DNA of 64,000 bases, from NCBI RefSeq assembly GCF_033807715.1, contig NC_084601.1, positions 16,422,690 to 16,486,689 on the forward strand, in the 5' to 3' direction. Of the stretch, positions 46,394 through 59,178 are shown one piece after another (position 1 is the first letter of the stretch; every line of letters begins with the position of its first letter). The notes beneath the pieces were generated by a model, which made no database searches, had not been told where the DNA came from, and saw only the letters and a program-made list of their open reading frames with translations. Origin of the DNA: Cololabis saira. Lineage: Eukaryota > Chordata > Actinopteri > Beloniformes > Belonidae. A program made the position numbers and the translations under genes.

Positions 46394-47035
46394 ATGGCTT
46401 ATCTTGCAGTGTTGGAGGATTTGCGCTCCGAGGGAGCGCGTTTTCAAAGAGCGCACTGATCTATCTGTGAGAGCACGGAGCGGCTGCTCAGCAGGTAGCG
46501 CTTCCCCAAAAACATTCTGATGGATTTATGCCGTGATTTACAACCTATAATGGAGCGAGAGACAAAACGCAAGCCATCCCAGTCACATCCAGCTCCGTCC
46601 ACCCTGGGATTTTTTGCCACCGGAACATTTTGACATATGCGGCATTTCGCAGCCGACACTAAGCAAAATCATGCCGGCAGTGTTGGATGCAATAATTTCT
46701 CTGGCCATAATTTACACCCAGTTTCCATACACACATCACCAAATCGAAATTAAACGAGGATTTCATGCGATCGCCGGATTCCCAAACATAATTGGAGCTA
46801 GATTGCACCCACATTGCCATAAAAGCACCATCACATAATGAATTCAGTTACGTGGACATGAAAGGATTTCATTCAATCAATGCACAAATAATCTGCGATG
46901 CAACTATGTCTCTGTTGCCCGTCGTTGCCCGGTGGCCTGCAGGAATGCAACACTCATTTATTCTGCAGAACAGCTCGGTTGGTGTTTGCACCTCCAAGCA
47001 GGAGCTTTTGACTCCAACCAAATCTTAATTCATGG
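46394..47035 (+). pseudogene. Harbinger transposase (HARBI1-like), truncated
   Basis: Starts MAYLAVLEDLRSEGARFQR at 46394 and hits a stop after about 21 codons. Later blocks are in shifted frames: LDLCRDLQPIMERET region, DICGISQPTLSKIMPAV, FHAIAGFPNIIGA, then DCTHIAIKAPS, GFHSINAQIICDA and VARWPAGMQHSFIL. In this family the first catalytic Asp is in the D(G/C)TH block, and it is present. The second is in the HDS block, which here reads QHS, so the Asp is replaced. The C-terminal third with the last acidic residue is missing. HARBI1-type elements normally also need a Myb-like partner, which is absent. Confidence 0.85.
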
Positions 47036-47175
47036 ATAATCTTCCAAGAAATATATCAAACATGGTCAACATAATTATTTTACTAGGTAAATATCACATA
47101 CATAAATGCAAATGGAATAACAGAAAACCCCTCCATTGTACATCTGAAAAATGAATGTAAACTGTATTTAGAGGC

Positions 47176-47396
47176 CAGTGTTTCTCAATCCTGTTCCTCG
47201 TGGGCCCCTGTCCTGCATGTTTTAGATGCTACCCTGCTTCAGCGCACCGTGATAAAAGTACCTGCGTCATCAACAGAGCTGTGCAGACCTTGGTGACAAG
47301 CTAATTAGGACCATTAATTAGAATCAGGTGTGTTGGTGCAGGGAAACATCTAAAACATGCAGGACAGGGGCCCACGAGGACCAGGGTTGAGAAGCG
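47176..47396. mobile_element. hAT-type MITE nested in the Harbinger element
   Basis: CAGTGTTTCTCAATCC...CCCTGTCCTGCATGTTTTAG on the left is mirrored by CTAAAACATGCAGGACAGGG...GGTTGAGAAGC on the right. The same family, with clear hAT target duplications, is at 58949-59170. Terminal bases on the right are mutated here, and an 8-bp duplication is not legible. Confidence 0.75.
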
Positions 47397-48511
47397 TCTC
47401 TAAAACTAATCCGTGAAAAAACGATATTGCCAAAAGCTTATATGAAACGATGTCTTTGTTTCTTCATTTTTATTAATACACTTCCCATAGCTTGTCAGTA
47501 AATGTATCTTTTTTTTTTTTTTGCTCTCAACCCCCCCAAATGTTGAATATTTGTAGATAATTGATTATTTTGTTTCATTTGCCTTTTGTTGTAAACTCTA
47601 CAGAATTTTGTTCAATAAAGTTTGTAAACCTCCAAGCGGGAGCTGTTGTTGCTCCATATATGGTCAATTGGAGGCGTTTCTGAATGCAAATGACGGTAAC
47701 CATGCACGAGCACGGCAGTTTAGAATAGGTGGGATTTATCATCACTGATGTGCGTACGACCAGCGTCCGCACGTTTGATAAATCCGGATTTTTTTGTACT
47801 TACACACATTCTAAATTTCACTCCTACGACAGAATTTAGGACCTTTTCTACGCACTGTTGATAAATGAGGGCCCTGGGACGTACCCCAGAAATCCCTGCT
47901 CCCAAAGCGGCCGGGAACCAGGTCGATCGGACCCCGCTTGGGGAACCAGGAAGTCGGGCTGGAGCAGCGCGCATCACCGCGGCTTCAACCGGGGAACGTG
48001 ACCGGTTCCGACCGGCCGGGACCAGAGGAACCCACATGGACTGGTAGCAGGGACTCCCGGGGAAAGAGCACCGGCATTTCAGCCGGATCTGCCCCGGGGA
48101 TGCGGCGATCGGACCCGCAACCCCACGGCAGGTGCATCCTCGGTTCCCGACATGCAAAACACACACGCGCTGCAGAACACTCACACAAGTGTGCTTATTT
48201 AAAAATAGAGCGGAGCAAAACTTAGTTTGATTGTATTTTATTTCACTTTACACATCAAGCAAATCCTTAAAAGTCTGTTTCCTTCTGTTTCCATCTGTTT
48301 CCGCATTAAACAGCTCAGTGGATGGTCTCATTCACGTCCGCAACTCAAGGCTTCACCCGCCCCCTTCTCTTTTTACCGTTCTCATGGTGGCCGGCCTTAC
48401 ATTACCGTAATTCAGGTAATAGACACGGCACACCGTTTCATAAGGCGCCCGGCACATTAAAAAAAAAAATTAAAAAAAATTTATGTGCGCCTTATGGTCG
48501 CGAAAATACGG

Positions 48512-48700
48512 TACATCTGGGACCTGGTCCTGCCACTTGATATGTAGCATTGCTTCTCAGGTGACGGAGTTGTAGCCTAGTGAGCGTCTTGATGTGCCGT
48601 CTATAGAGGGTGGTGCACTCCATTCCATATAGCAGACATGGAAGGACAGCGGCTGAGTAAACGTTCACCTTTGTTCTCATGCTGATGTCATGCTGGCTCC
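48512..48700 (-). pseudogene. Non-LTR retrotransposon, 5' part of the interrupted copy
   Basis: The minus strand reads HDISMRTKVNVYSAAVLPCL, LYGMECTTLYRRHIKTL, and HIKWQDQVPD and then runs into the TA junction. It is the upstream continuation of the frame at 44669-45117. The copy starts (5' truncation) at the AAAAATCATAAATA duplication, 48701-48714, and encodes only the region after the reverse transcriptase core. Confidence 0.88.
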
Positions 48701-48714
48701 AAAAATCATAAATA

Positions 48715-49214
48715 AATGAATAACTAAATAAAGAGTCCCCGGTGTGGAAGATCCCCATGAAGAAAAAGCACTGGAGTTATATTAAAAAGTAAAAACAACA
48801 TTAACATAAACCTAAGAACAAAATAAAAAAAAAAGAATAAGTTCATCATAAAATAATTGAAAAATAAGTAATTAAAATAAAAAGAAATAACTAGATGACA
48901 ATAAACTAAACCACACTAATAAAATAAATAAAATTCAGTTATACTGTAAGCTAAACTTAAAAGAATGATCTTGAGCCTCTTTTAAAAAATGTCAACAGTC
49001 TCTGCGGCCCTGAGATTCTCTGGTGGGCTGCTCCAGGGTGAGGACCGTATTAATGGAACGAGGTCTGGCCAAAAGTTTTTGTTCTAACTTTAGGAACAGT
49101 TAAAGAGCCGGTACCAGAGGACCTCAGGGCTCGAGGGCTCATAATTTAAAACCAGATCAGATAAAAAAAAAAAAAAAAACTGCGCAGGGGTGTGATGTAA
49201 CATGTCAATGAAAT
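48715..49214 (-). repeat. Probable continuation of the outer LINE-related repeat
   Basis: After an A-rich tract, the text CTGGTGGGCTGCTCCAGGGT and AACGAGGTCTGGCC resembles the body of the retroposon whose antisense tail starts at 43670. An A17 run lies at about 49163-49180. Identification is tentative. Confidence 0.4.
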
Positions 49215-49760
49215 TGGCAGCCACTTCAGAAGTTATATACCGTTTCCTCATAGTTTTCACTGGGGCTTCCCGTTAAACTGGTGATATTAAAAAACACACA
49301 ATAGTGGTCTGAGACAGGCAGGTCAACAACGGAGGACACACCAGTCAACAGGCCATAGGTTATGATCAAATTTAGGGTGTTTCCTCTGTTGTGAGTAGAC
49401 CGTGTGACGCGTTGTTTAAAATCCATACTGTTAAGAAGATTTAAAAACTAATTTGCATAATAATCCCTGTTGTCATCAATGTGTAGGTTAAAATCACCAG
49501 TTATTAAAATGGTATCGTATTTGGAATATATTGATGTAAAAAATTCAAAAAACTCTTGAATACAACAGCAAGGAGCCTTGCATGGCCTGTAGACTGTGAT
49601 ACATAAAACAGACGGATTGCTAAAAACAAAAGAATGATGCTCAAATGAAGAATAATTGTTTAAAGAAATTGCCTTAGTTACAATTGAGCTTTGTGTAATT
49701 GATGCAGTTCCACCGCCTTTTTTTGCCTCCTCTGATAGAAAATAAAAAAAATAACATTTA
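49215..49760 (-). pseudogene. LINE APE-type endonuclease fragment (Rex1/L2/CR1 group)
   Basis: Minus strand from about 49745 reads EEAKKGGGTAS, LCITVYRPCKAPC, ILITGDFNLHIDD (the catalytic GDFN block), then after a TAG at about 49453 LNSMDFKQRVTRSTHNRGNT and VSDHYCVFFNI (the SDH block). These are the later motifs of an AP endonuclease domain. Both the N-terminal motifs and the reverse transcriptase are absent, so it is an internal fragment. Confidence 0.8.
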
Positions 49761-52700
49761 GGGGGGAAGCTTCAGTGAGAATAGCTGGTGCATCAACATC
49801 AAGCCAGGTTTCACCATCGATATAGTTGCCTAAAATCAGATAATTTATGATAAAAGACTAATTTAACAAAGATCAAACATTTAAAAGGGCCATGTTAAAA
49901 GTTAAAGCGGGATCATGTTTCTCAGAGGTACTTGATGTATGGGGTGGAGACATCTAGAGATAGTGACTGGATGTGACTGTTAGTGTTTGTAATGTCTATT
50001 GGTGATGTGAACTGGTATAAAATATACTGCAGATGAGGGTATGACCAGAGAGGATGTGTTGTGGGTCATCATACTTCTAACTACTAAAATTACTTCATTT
50101 AAAAATAAAGCCAGGAAAGGTTATTATAAAATCTTTCTTGGGGACAGAAACAAATGCAACAACACATTACTTACAAATAGTGGTGACCAAACACTCACAA
50201 GTGCACACAGGTAAGTGTGTGTGTGTGCGTGTGTGTGTGTTTGTGTGGGAGTGTATTTCTGAATCAGAGTCAGAATCTCAGTTTAAGGTATCATGATTTA
50301 AAAACTCATTTGAAAACTCACAGTGTGGATATAAATCAATACTAACTCTGCTGGGTGTAGAGTCATGGTTTTACTATCTTGTAGCATTGATCTGTCTTTG
50401 TCCCAGCGTGTGTGACAGTGACTCAAAGAACAGCTGGACTGACCTACTGTCGAGTTTCCCACATGAATGTGCATGAAACCTGTCAGATTAATTATTCTGG
50501 ATAGTTACGATAGTGATGTGAGAAATGTGTAAGATTTGAGTCGATGCCAGATGAACTGTGACAGTTAAAAGCTTCCTCGGTTGTAGTGTCTTTATTAGAC
50601 ACATGCCATCAGTTGGCTTTGAACATAAAGTAGTAAGAGCCAAGACGCTTGGAGATGCGAGTGCAGGCCGAGAGTCAGAAGTCATGTGTGCTCACACAGA
50701 GAAGAGAAGATGAGAGTTGAGGCTGCATTTCATTTCCTCTGGCAGATGTCCTAAATCAAAATTCCTCACCAGCTGTCACAGTCTCTGTATATATATATAT
50801 TCATAAATTCAATCTCACTTTTTCAGATTTACTGTCAATCTCAGGTGTGTTTGTGATACCAGATACTTCTCCGCCCCGAGAATGTTTAGTCAGCTTAAAG
50901 CTACTGCTGTCAAACCTGAATTTGGTTCCGATTATCACACACAATACTCAGGAATCAGGGATTAACATAGATGAGGAGTTATACGATACAGTCATTTAAA
51001 ATGATTCACTCTTTGATCATTATATGCCATAGAATTTGTATAAATCCAGTACCATAAATCATAATATCTTTCAATTCTTACAATGTTATTGCAAGAATTG
51101 AGAGAAGCTAAATTAGATCCCAAAATGTTGAACAACTTATTCTTTGACCTTTCGCTTGCAGGGTTGGCACAGTGGATAACCTTTTTTTTTCCCATTTTAC
51201 CCAGTCTTCTGGTTCTTCTGTCTCACCGATGAACATATCCTCTTTAAACTATTTAACTGTTGCTTTTAAAATAAAATTGAAGACAAACTATCACTGTTCA
51301 AATATTTTGTATTGAAAGCATGGATATTTTATTTTCCAAAAAGTCCCATAATAGATCATATTACACCGCAGAAACAATATGGTACTTATTAATGACTTGC
51401 TGAGGGAGTCATTATGGATTGGTTACGGTTCTTTGTACATTAACATCCACATTAAAGCTATGTTGAAAGATAAAATTGACTGCAGAGTAGCAAAAAATGA
51501 AACATGTAAACTGGGTAAAAGTTCCTTTCCAGTACACATCAAATCATTCAATACTAGCTTTAGTTAATCAGGCAAAACAGCTTTCTTCAACAGTTTTTTT
51601 CAGATGAAAACCATCCTTACGCCAACAAAGAAAGGATTTCTTCTTCTTTTTGTTCATTTTTGAACACCAAAGAATAGAATTATGACATACTGTCTCTTTA
51701 ATTCGTTAGCGTAACAGGTTTAACATGATCGCTACAGCTTTCTAGCTTTCAAAATGCATTCAGTTGTATGCGTTTGACAGCTCAATCTCATCATCACATT
51801 GATATTGCTTTAGGAATGGGTCTCTTGGATGGCAATATGGGAGAGAGAACAAATACAACATAGAAAAACTTTGTCAGCTTACAAATGGGGGAATGTGAGA
51901 TATTGCCTAAAAAAAAAATCTGAAAATGTGAGCCATTTCCCAAAAGAAATAAAAGCTTATGATAGCTGTATCTTTTTTCCATGAAAAGACTGCATGACAA
52001 ATATAAATGTCAATTTTTCGGTGAAAAAAATTATGTTCCCTTTTCCTTCCAAATGCACTCTTAAGTGTTCATTAGGTTTGACAAACAATGAGACAGTGGA
52101 TATAAATGTATTTACTTTAGTTGATTGAATAACATCATTTGACTTTAGATGTTTTTTTGTCTTACCACCTGTTGAATGCAAATTACCACCTTACATATCG
52201 TTTGTCCTTCCACTTCCTCAGTAGCTTTATTCATCATTTAAAAGAACAATTTCCTGGGAGAAATCACTTCCACGCATATTTCTCCCCCATCCATTAAGAG
52301 TCTGTATTACTATGCACTTACAGCTCAAACCATGTTTGGATTCCCACATGCACTCATCGAGTTTTGCATGCAAGTACTGTGCCACTGCTCAGTTTCTCAC
52401 CATCCCCTCTCGCCTTTAAAAAAAAAACATCTGTCTCTATGGGACTCCAGTTCCCAATACCACTGTGGCGTATTCACAGCACACCCCACAGCATGAGGAG
52501 GTTTGCAGGAGCATCAAGCGAAGAGGCTCACTTTTAAAACAGACCTCTTTAAGTGAGCTGAGAGCCGCCCAAAGCAAGTCCATGCATTATTCATGTTCAT
52601 TTACACAACCTCCTACCTCTTTATCACAGGTTAATCTCACTTTTCCTATAAGGATGAAATACCCAAAACACATTGTACTAGAACACATGGGTAGTCTGCA

Positions 52701-55700
52701 AAAAGTACAGATTCTCTAAATTATACTTGATTGATTCAGTGACTTTCCTGGAAACTGCACGTGATTTAAGGCATGTTTTATATCCAGGGTAATTTGCATA
52801 GCCATGTAATCTGTTTGTGATTTTTTTTTTCTTCCATTCATGCAGATTCTGTTGTACGTGTAAGCACCACCAAAGAAATTAACATGGTATTTCTGCTGCT
52901 TTGGCTTCTTGTCAAAAATATTCCTCCTCCACAAAGCGGTTTTAAAGTAGAGCTCGCTAGCTGGAGAGATAACTGCTCTGCACAGGGAAACTGTCTTTGC
53001 ATTATTGCACCATTTCCTAAACATTCATTACATCTGACATGCAGAGGTAAGTGCTACTGCAGACTACCAATGTTTCGGTATCCATTGCATTTGAGCCTCT
53101 CTGCATTCGCTAAAATATTGACCACGTTTCTGTTTCACTGATGTATAAGTAAAAGTTGGACTGGATTTAAAAAATGCACAAGGTTAAATATCGAGCAAAT
53201 ATCAAGATCACCTCGACAGGTTCACCTGACAGACTTTAACTCCTGTTGTGTGAGAATTATTTCCTTCACAATGCTTCTTAGACTCAGAAAGTCCTTGAAA
53301 ATCTTGCTCGGAGTACTCTCAGGTCTAACCACAACCGATGATGGGTAAGTGAGGGTACTGCAAGGATCATGACCAAACCTTCATCTTCCACATCAGTCAA
53401 ATGTTTGTAATGACGTGAGTTTAGATTATTATCCTCTTGTAGACGGCATAATCTTTTCATTTTGAGCTGTTTCCCAGACAGTGTGATATTTGCCTCCAGA
53501 ATTTGCTGGTATTTAATTGCATGCATTGATTGTTTCTATATGTCTCTATATTTGTGCAGAATTCACAGCAGAAAAGCAGATTTCCATTATTCCCAGTCAT
53601 TCTGATGTCAGAAAACAGTCCTCTCAGCATGGATTCTTGTTCTTTCAAACATTGATTTCCTAATAACATTACAAATCAATTGAAATACATTTAGTGACAC
53701 TTTCATGGGTTTCTTCTGTTTCATGGGCTTTATTTACTGTCATTTTTACAGCCCATGGAAATTGCTTTGATATTCCCACTAGTTTTTCTGAAGCAAGTTT
53801 TGAGTAGCAGATCTTTATAAAGTTTCGTAATTTGCTTCCTCCAGCTGTTAGCAGACCTCGCCTCAAACAAGGCAGTCAAGATCAAAAACTTGGATGGAGT
53901 GATCCACAAGTTCAAAATCACTGATGTGCAATAGGTCTTACTTGGAGCTCCTTTTTTTCTCTTTTCTATCAATTTTTGTGGTCTGTTAGTGTCTAATGTT
54001 TTGCATGCTGCTATGGGTATGAAAGAGTGATAAACGGTTTCACGGCAACACGATTTATTTCAAAGTAGAACCAAGAATTAAAGTGCCTTAAAAAACAAGC
54101 TCTTTTCATTATTCTGCATGATTGTGTGACTTTGGGAGTGTGTGTATATATGTGTGTGCAAAAGCTCAATTAAAAGAATGTAAAAAAAAGAAAAAAGAGC
54201 ATTTAGAGAAAAATAAATCTATTGATAATTTATTACGCCGAAAGGGTAAGTTGAGCTCAAACAAAAGAAGCAAGTCTGAATAATCTTCTGATTTATATAT
54301 AAAACGGCAGTGTGACAGAACTGCCTGACAACCTGTCCTTTGAAGCAAATGTGTCTGTTTCGCAGCGTGCTGCTAAAAGATGTTGCTGAATTTGATGGAT
54401 GCTTCGCTTCCATCCGATTTGTATCCTTCTCCGTGGTTTGTTTGATCGTCTCAAGCTGCACACAATCAACAAGCTAACAGCTAAAACCGTCTCCTGCTAA
54501 AGATTATATCTCCCCCTAGGTTCTCTGGAGGAGTGAAACAGAGGCAGGGTAGAGGAAGCTACATGAAACTCCACACTGAAGGAAGGTACTTGATGTATTT
54601 CTCTGTATGCACGTGCGTTCTCATGCATGCTGCCTGCACACCTGTGGTCTCCAAACAAAACATAGGACACCCTTCCCTCACCCGCCTCACACAACTTGGC
54701 AGGGAAAGTCAGAGATCCAAATTACTGTTGTACCCTGCCACCTCGCTGTGCAGATTCAATCCTGCATTCCTCTGCTTCCCTGTAGCAGGTGCAACCCAAA
54801 GTGGAGGTTTAATGAAATCTTAGGGACTGTCCTGTGGCTTGATGGCTCAGCCCCGTCCCGGATGGAGTGATCCTGCATTTCCAACAGCATGTAGGAAAGA
54901 AGACGCACAAGCACTAATTGCATCGCCTAAGGACGAGCAAGTGAAAAGAAAATGGAGGGAGAGAGGATGAATACAGAAATAAGGAAGAAAACACAAAGAG
55001 GAACTACAGCAGATGCTGAAAAGGTCATGCATTATGCCCAGAGGAATGCTCATATGTCCACATGTAGATGCAGTCTTGCGTTACTGCAATCAATGACCCT
55101 GAAAACAGTCAGTCCCCCGGAGCGTTGATTGTTAAAATGAATATTTTATTAACAAAGTCAAATTAGTACACTAACAGTGGGCGGTGCTATAGTGGATCAT
55201 TGAAGCTCATTAATTGGAATGTTTCAGAGTGCAAACCTTTGTACTGCAAGCCTGTGTGTATTTGCATGAACCCTGTTTAGTGTGAGCGCACACATTCCTC
55301 CAGCCTTGCAGATGAATAAATCAACAGGCTGAAAATCATAAGCCGCAGAAGCACCAGTTGTACGGCTGCAGTAATTGTTGATCATCATGTCGAGCACAAT
55401 AAAAAAACCTATAATGAGGAAATAAACAGAGTTTATTTTTGAGTTAAAACTTATTGCATTTTTTGTTCTTTTTCTTTGCTAATGAGCTGTTGTGGCTTTG
55501 TATGATTCTCAGTAGTGTAACAGCTGGCTTTTTTCAGAGTCTAACACATTCGTTTCCATTGCTTTACTAAAAACCTGAAGTCATGTGGAAGGTGAGGTAC
55601 GGCACCATCTTTACGAGCCATACTTTTGCCACTTATCCATAGATCCTCTTTATTACATTTAACCAAATGGTGGAGAGAAGTGAGGCTTTGTTTCCTTATA

Positions 55701-58700
55701 ATGAGATGCAAATAGGGTGGGATCCAGGTGGTTGTAATCTATGTAACATACTGAAAATCTCAGTGCACCCTATCTAGCTTAAGACAATTTTGAAACAGAG
55801 AGTTAATGTTAATTAAACAGCATGCTCAATAATCCACACTGCACCCGAGAAGCTACACCCATCTTCTGAAGTAAGCGAGGGAGTAAAGAAAATTGCAGTT
55901 CCTAGATTAGCCACTAGGGGCTCCAAAAGCCAATCAATCTCTGTTGACCTGTGTGAAATTGTCAAATTATGCACTAGAAATAAACATTTTTCCAGTCTGG
56001 TATAAAAAAAACTAACAAAAAACAAAACTAAAACAAACCAAAAAAAAAAACTTAAAAGAAAACAACTGTTTTGGTCTCCATAGCTAGAAACATCCATCTA
56101 TGGGAGATGTGGGGTGAGAACAGTTTCTTTTTTTCCGTATTTCATCAGGTAACATTATATAATACAAGAAATATACACATAATCAAGCTAACAGTTTTTG
56201 TGATTGACAGCTGCCTGTGGTTCATGGCTACCTGCCTTCACTTTAACTACTACTTGAGTTTACTTCTGTGCTTTAAATAACAATCGAATAGAGCATATAT
56301 TTTATTATATTAAACATAACTCATCGGATTCTATCTCTTTAAGCACTTGAATCCTCCAGTCAAGCATCCTTCTCTGATCATGTCAGAACCCTTCCAAGCT
56401 GACTAACTAGACCACTAGTCCATTTGTAGCCTAGTCTAATAGTTTCTTAAACTTTATTCTCTGCACATCTGTACAGTTTTCTTGGTCATCCAGGTGATAG
56501 GGATCCTTATTTAGTAAGGAATAAAAGAAGGCAAACAGAGTTCTGATCAGTTGTTGGGGACGTTTCATCTCTGTGTGAAGAAGTTCTTCCATTTTATACT
56601 GGGCAGATGGGACAGCAACCTGAACCAAAGGTAAAATAGAGGTGAAAGTGTATGAATGAGGAATGAAAGACATAATCCATGTTCAGCTAGAAATATATAA
56701 ATATCCTCCTGTCCTCAACATTGCTTCTTTAGGGAGGTTTTATCCCTATTTGCACCTTGACTGATGTGATCTCAGCATCTCACAGTATCATGTAAATGAC
56801 CTCACTGAAATTTAAATACCTCAAATTCCCCACCACCAAGGTAAAAAAAGAAGTAGAATAGGTTGACATGAGAGGTGAAGAGTCTTCAAGGGCCAAAAAA
56901 GCACTTAGAGTTGGTTTTAGGATTAAAGTGGAAGTCAGAAAACAGGGACACATTTAAGAGTTTAACCAATGGGAAAGAATACAGTGATTTAATGTCCCTG
57001 AGTAAGTGATGCCATGGAAGTAATCAGATAATACTGATAAACATAGCCCCTCTGGCAATTAATTTCTGTTCGTTTAAACATTTGAACCCTCTACTTTGTA
57101 GTTAAAAAAAAGCCTTAATGTATCCTTCAGGAAGTTAAAGCAGTCCTGCTCTCTTGGCGATCGAGAAGATTTAACATTGTACAAACTTAGTGCTCATCAC
57201 AGCACAGCATCTGTTCAAGCCCACAGCTATATCTGTGTTTTCTCCCTGTCTCACTTGTGCCTGCTTTAATTAACGGAGCCAAGAAAGAGAGATGACTTTC
57301 CTGCCAACCTTTCCAAATATTATTAGTATTTAAAGCCTTGCTATTTTTATCTTCCACCTGAGCATGTACATGTTTTAGCTCTGTGAATGCATTTGTTACT
57401 GTGTTTGCAAAGATTTATTGCATTTGTGTGTTATAGTTATTGTAACTGGACACAGGCGATGTAGGACTGTCTGTCTAAATTGGCTACTCAGCTAATTAAC
57501 ATGCTTCTCACAATCAAAGGGATGGAATTATTCGTGACAACCAGTAGCAGGCCACAGACAACAAAAACAGCATGAAAAGAAAGCTAATGAAAGATTTAGA
57601 TACTTAGGTAATTTACATGTGATTCCAGCTATGACTTAAGAGGCTGATTTTTGAAGTTTAATGTGTATCTTTTTCATTATCACTCTGTTGTTATGTAGCC
57701 TGAGCGAATGCTCCCATCTGCTCATCATTTCAATGTTTTTTTGTTTTTTTTTTCCATGCCAGTTATGTTCATTAAAAATGCCAGACAGATCTGAGGGTAC
57801 GCAGTGTGCCAGCTACCGTGTCTGTGTCCTGGACTAACCCCTGAAATTATATAAACACATTAAAAAAAGATATGATATTAATTCAAACTAATGTTTGATG
57901 GTACAACTCAGTTTTTTATTAATGTAATCCTTCAAATTTACTGTGGAAGTATTTCACAAAGTATGTAAATCTTTTTTTTAGACGTATGCATGTGATCATA
58001 CACACACAAAGAGTGTCATATCAGAAATAAGATAAAAAATATGAAAAACATCAATTGTCATTGATGTATTGTCAAACATAGGCTTCAGTAGAGGTAGAAA
58101 ATGTGACCCTACCAGACATACAGTATCTCTTCCTTTCTGTCATTCTTTTTTGATTGCTTTTTTTGTCAGTGAATATAAACAAGTACAGGAATGATCAGAT
58201 GAACATGAAGCATCAGTAGTTCCTGGTCCTGGTGTCAGGCTGCTTGTTTTAAGGCTTCGGGAAGTCTAATGTCAGTGAGATGGGGAGCAGGGATAGATTT
58301 CATTAAGATAAAGCTTCTCCATTTGCTGCTGAGGTAAATGTATTTCAGGTGATAAAGAAAAGAGAAAATCTTGTTCTCAAAGTCTTTGCGCGGCATAGAA
58401 TTTAAATAAGAACATTTTGCACCCTGAAGAATTAAGGGATGCATATATTTATACTCATGGTACCACTTTACCTGAGTGTGACTGTTTCTCACTGCCTCTT
58501 GAGTATTGCTTTATCTGCTTGTGCATTTCAGGGATGAAGACTTTTGAGTGAAGGCTGCCCATGGATGAGTAATAATATATATACTCTTTAAATGGTACAT
58601 TACCACACCTGCCTTTTCTCAGCAAAACCCAAGTCAAGAAAAAAATGTTTGTGTTGTTATGTGTCTTTTCGTTTTGTTATGTGCTTCTTCCTATATAATT

Positions 58701-58940
58701 CTTCCTGATTGTTTGCCTGGGTTGTAGAGATTCACCCCAGCAAAGTGGAACGTGATTTTAACATTGAAGATGTAGTGACTTTGGTACGTGAATAAAATGT
58801 TCCATAAGCCAGTTAATGGCCTCACTCTAACTTTAAAAACCAGTTGATTAAGGTTTTGGGGCAGGTTCTGCACAGAGCCAATGTAAGAATTCCTTTTCAA
58901 CAAAAGAGTAAAATACCAATGCCAGCCTGCAATTTGATTG
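49761..58940. other. Long quiet stretch, no recognised gene or element
   Basis: Roughly 9 kb of A+T-rich complex sequence with only short simple repeats (GT-rich at 50215-50245). No frame shows family features. The island at about 57180-57640, with several TAATTA/TTAATTA homeobox-type sites, and the one at about 55140-55400 look compositionally like vertebrate conserved non-coding elements. That is an impression only. It could be an intron or a gene desert. Confidence 0.5.
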
Positions 58941-58948
58941 TTATAAAT

Positions 58949-59170
58949 CAGGGGGTTCCAATGCCAGTCCTCGGGCCTCCCTGCCCTGCATGTTTTAGAT
59001 GTTGCCTTGCATCAACACACCTGATTCTAAATAATGGTCCTCATTTGCTTGTCATGAAGGTCTGTACATCTTTGTTGATGACTCAGCTCCTTGTCACGGT
59101 GTGCTGAAGCAGGGCAGCATCTCAAACATGCCGGGCAGGAGGGTGTGACGACCGGAATTGAAAACCCCTG
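58949..59170. mobile_element. hAT-type MITE with perfect 8-bp TSD
   Basis: Begins CAGGGGGTTCC and ends AAAACCCCTG. It is flanked by TTATAAAT at 58941-58948 and 59171-59178. Internal inverted blocks CCCTGCATGTTTTAGATG / CATCTCAAACATG relate it to 47176-47396. No coding capacity. Confidence 0.9.
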
Positions 59171-59178
59171 TTATAAAT

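Larger units (their letters stand above)
46008..47873. mobile_element. PIF/Harbinger element with CTG duplication, nested
   Basis: Perfect 17-bp inverted ends GGCCCTCATTTATCAAC, extended by a mismatch and GTGCGTA. CTG is duplicated at 46005-46007 and 47874-47876, fitting the CWG targets of some Harbinger elements. The uninterrupted target AGCCTGGGACAGACCCC is visible at about 3214, confirming the junction. It holds a decayed transposase gene (46394-47030) and a further insertion at 47176-47396. Confidence 0.92.
45118..48511. mobile_element. 3.4-kb TIR element with TA duplication, interrupting the LINE
   Basis: Inverted ends CCGTATTTTCACGACCATA and (inverse right) CCGTATTTTCGCGACCATA agree at 25 of 27 positions. 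TA is duplicated (45116-45117 and 48512-48513). Removing it restores the LINE frame: VPDV joins EVLRRAQ. Direct repeats occur inside: 45277-45385 with 48189-48310, and 45424-45555 with 45735-45885. No transposase for this element was found. TA duplication would suit Tc1/mariner or ISL2EU-type elements. Confidence 0.88.

Noticed and set aside
52884..53141. 85-codon plus-strand frame with a signal-peptide-like start and a GTAAGT donor consensus at 53047
   Set aside because: No recognisable family, no supporting acceptor or downstream exon, and overlapping frames of similar length exist on the other strand; treated as chance.
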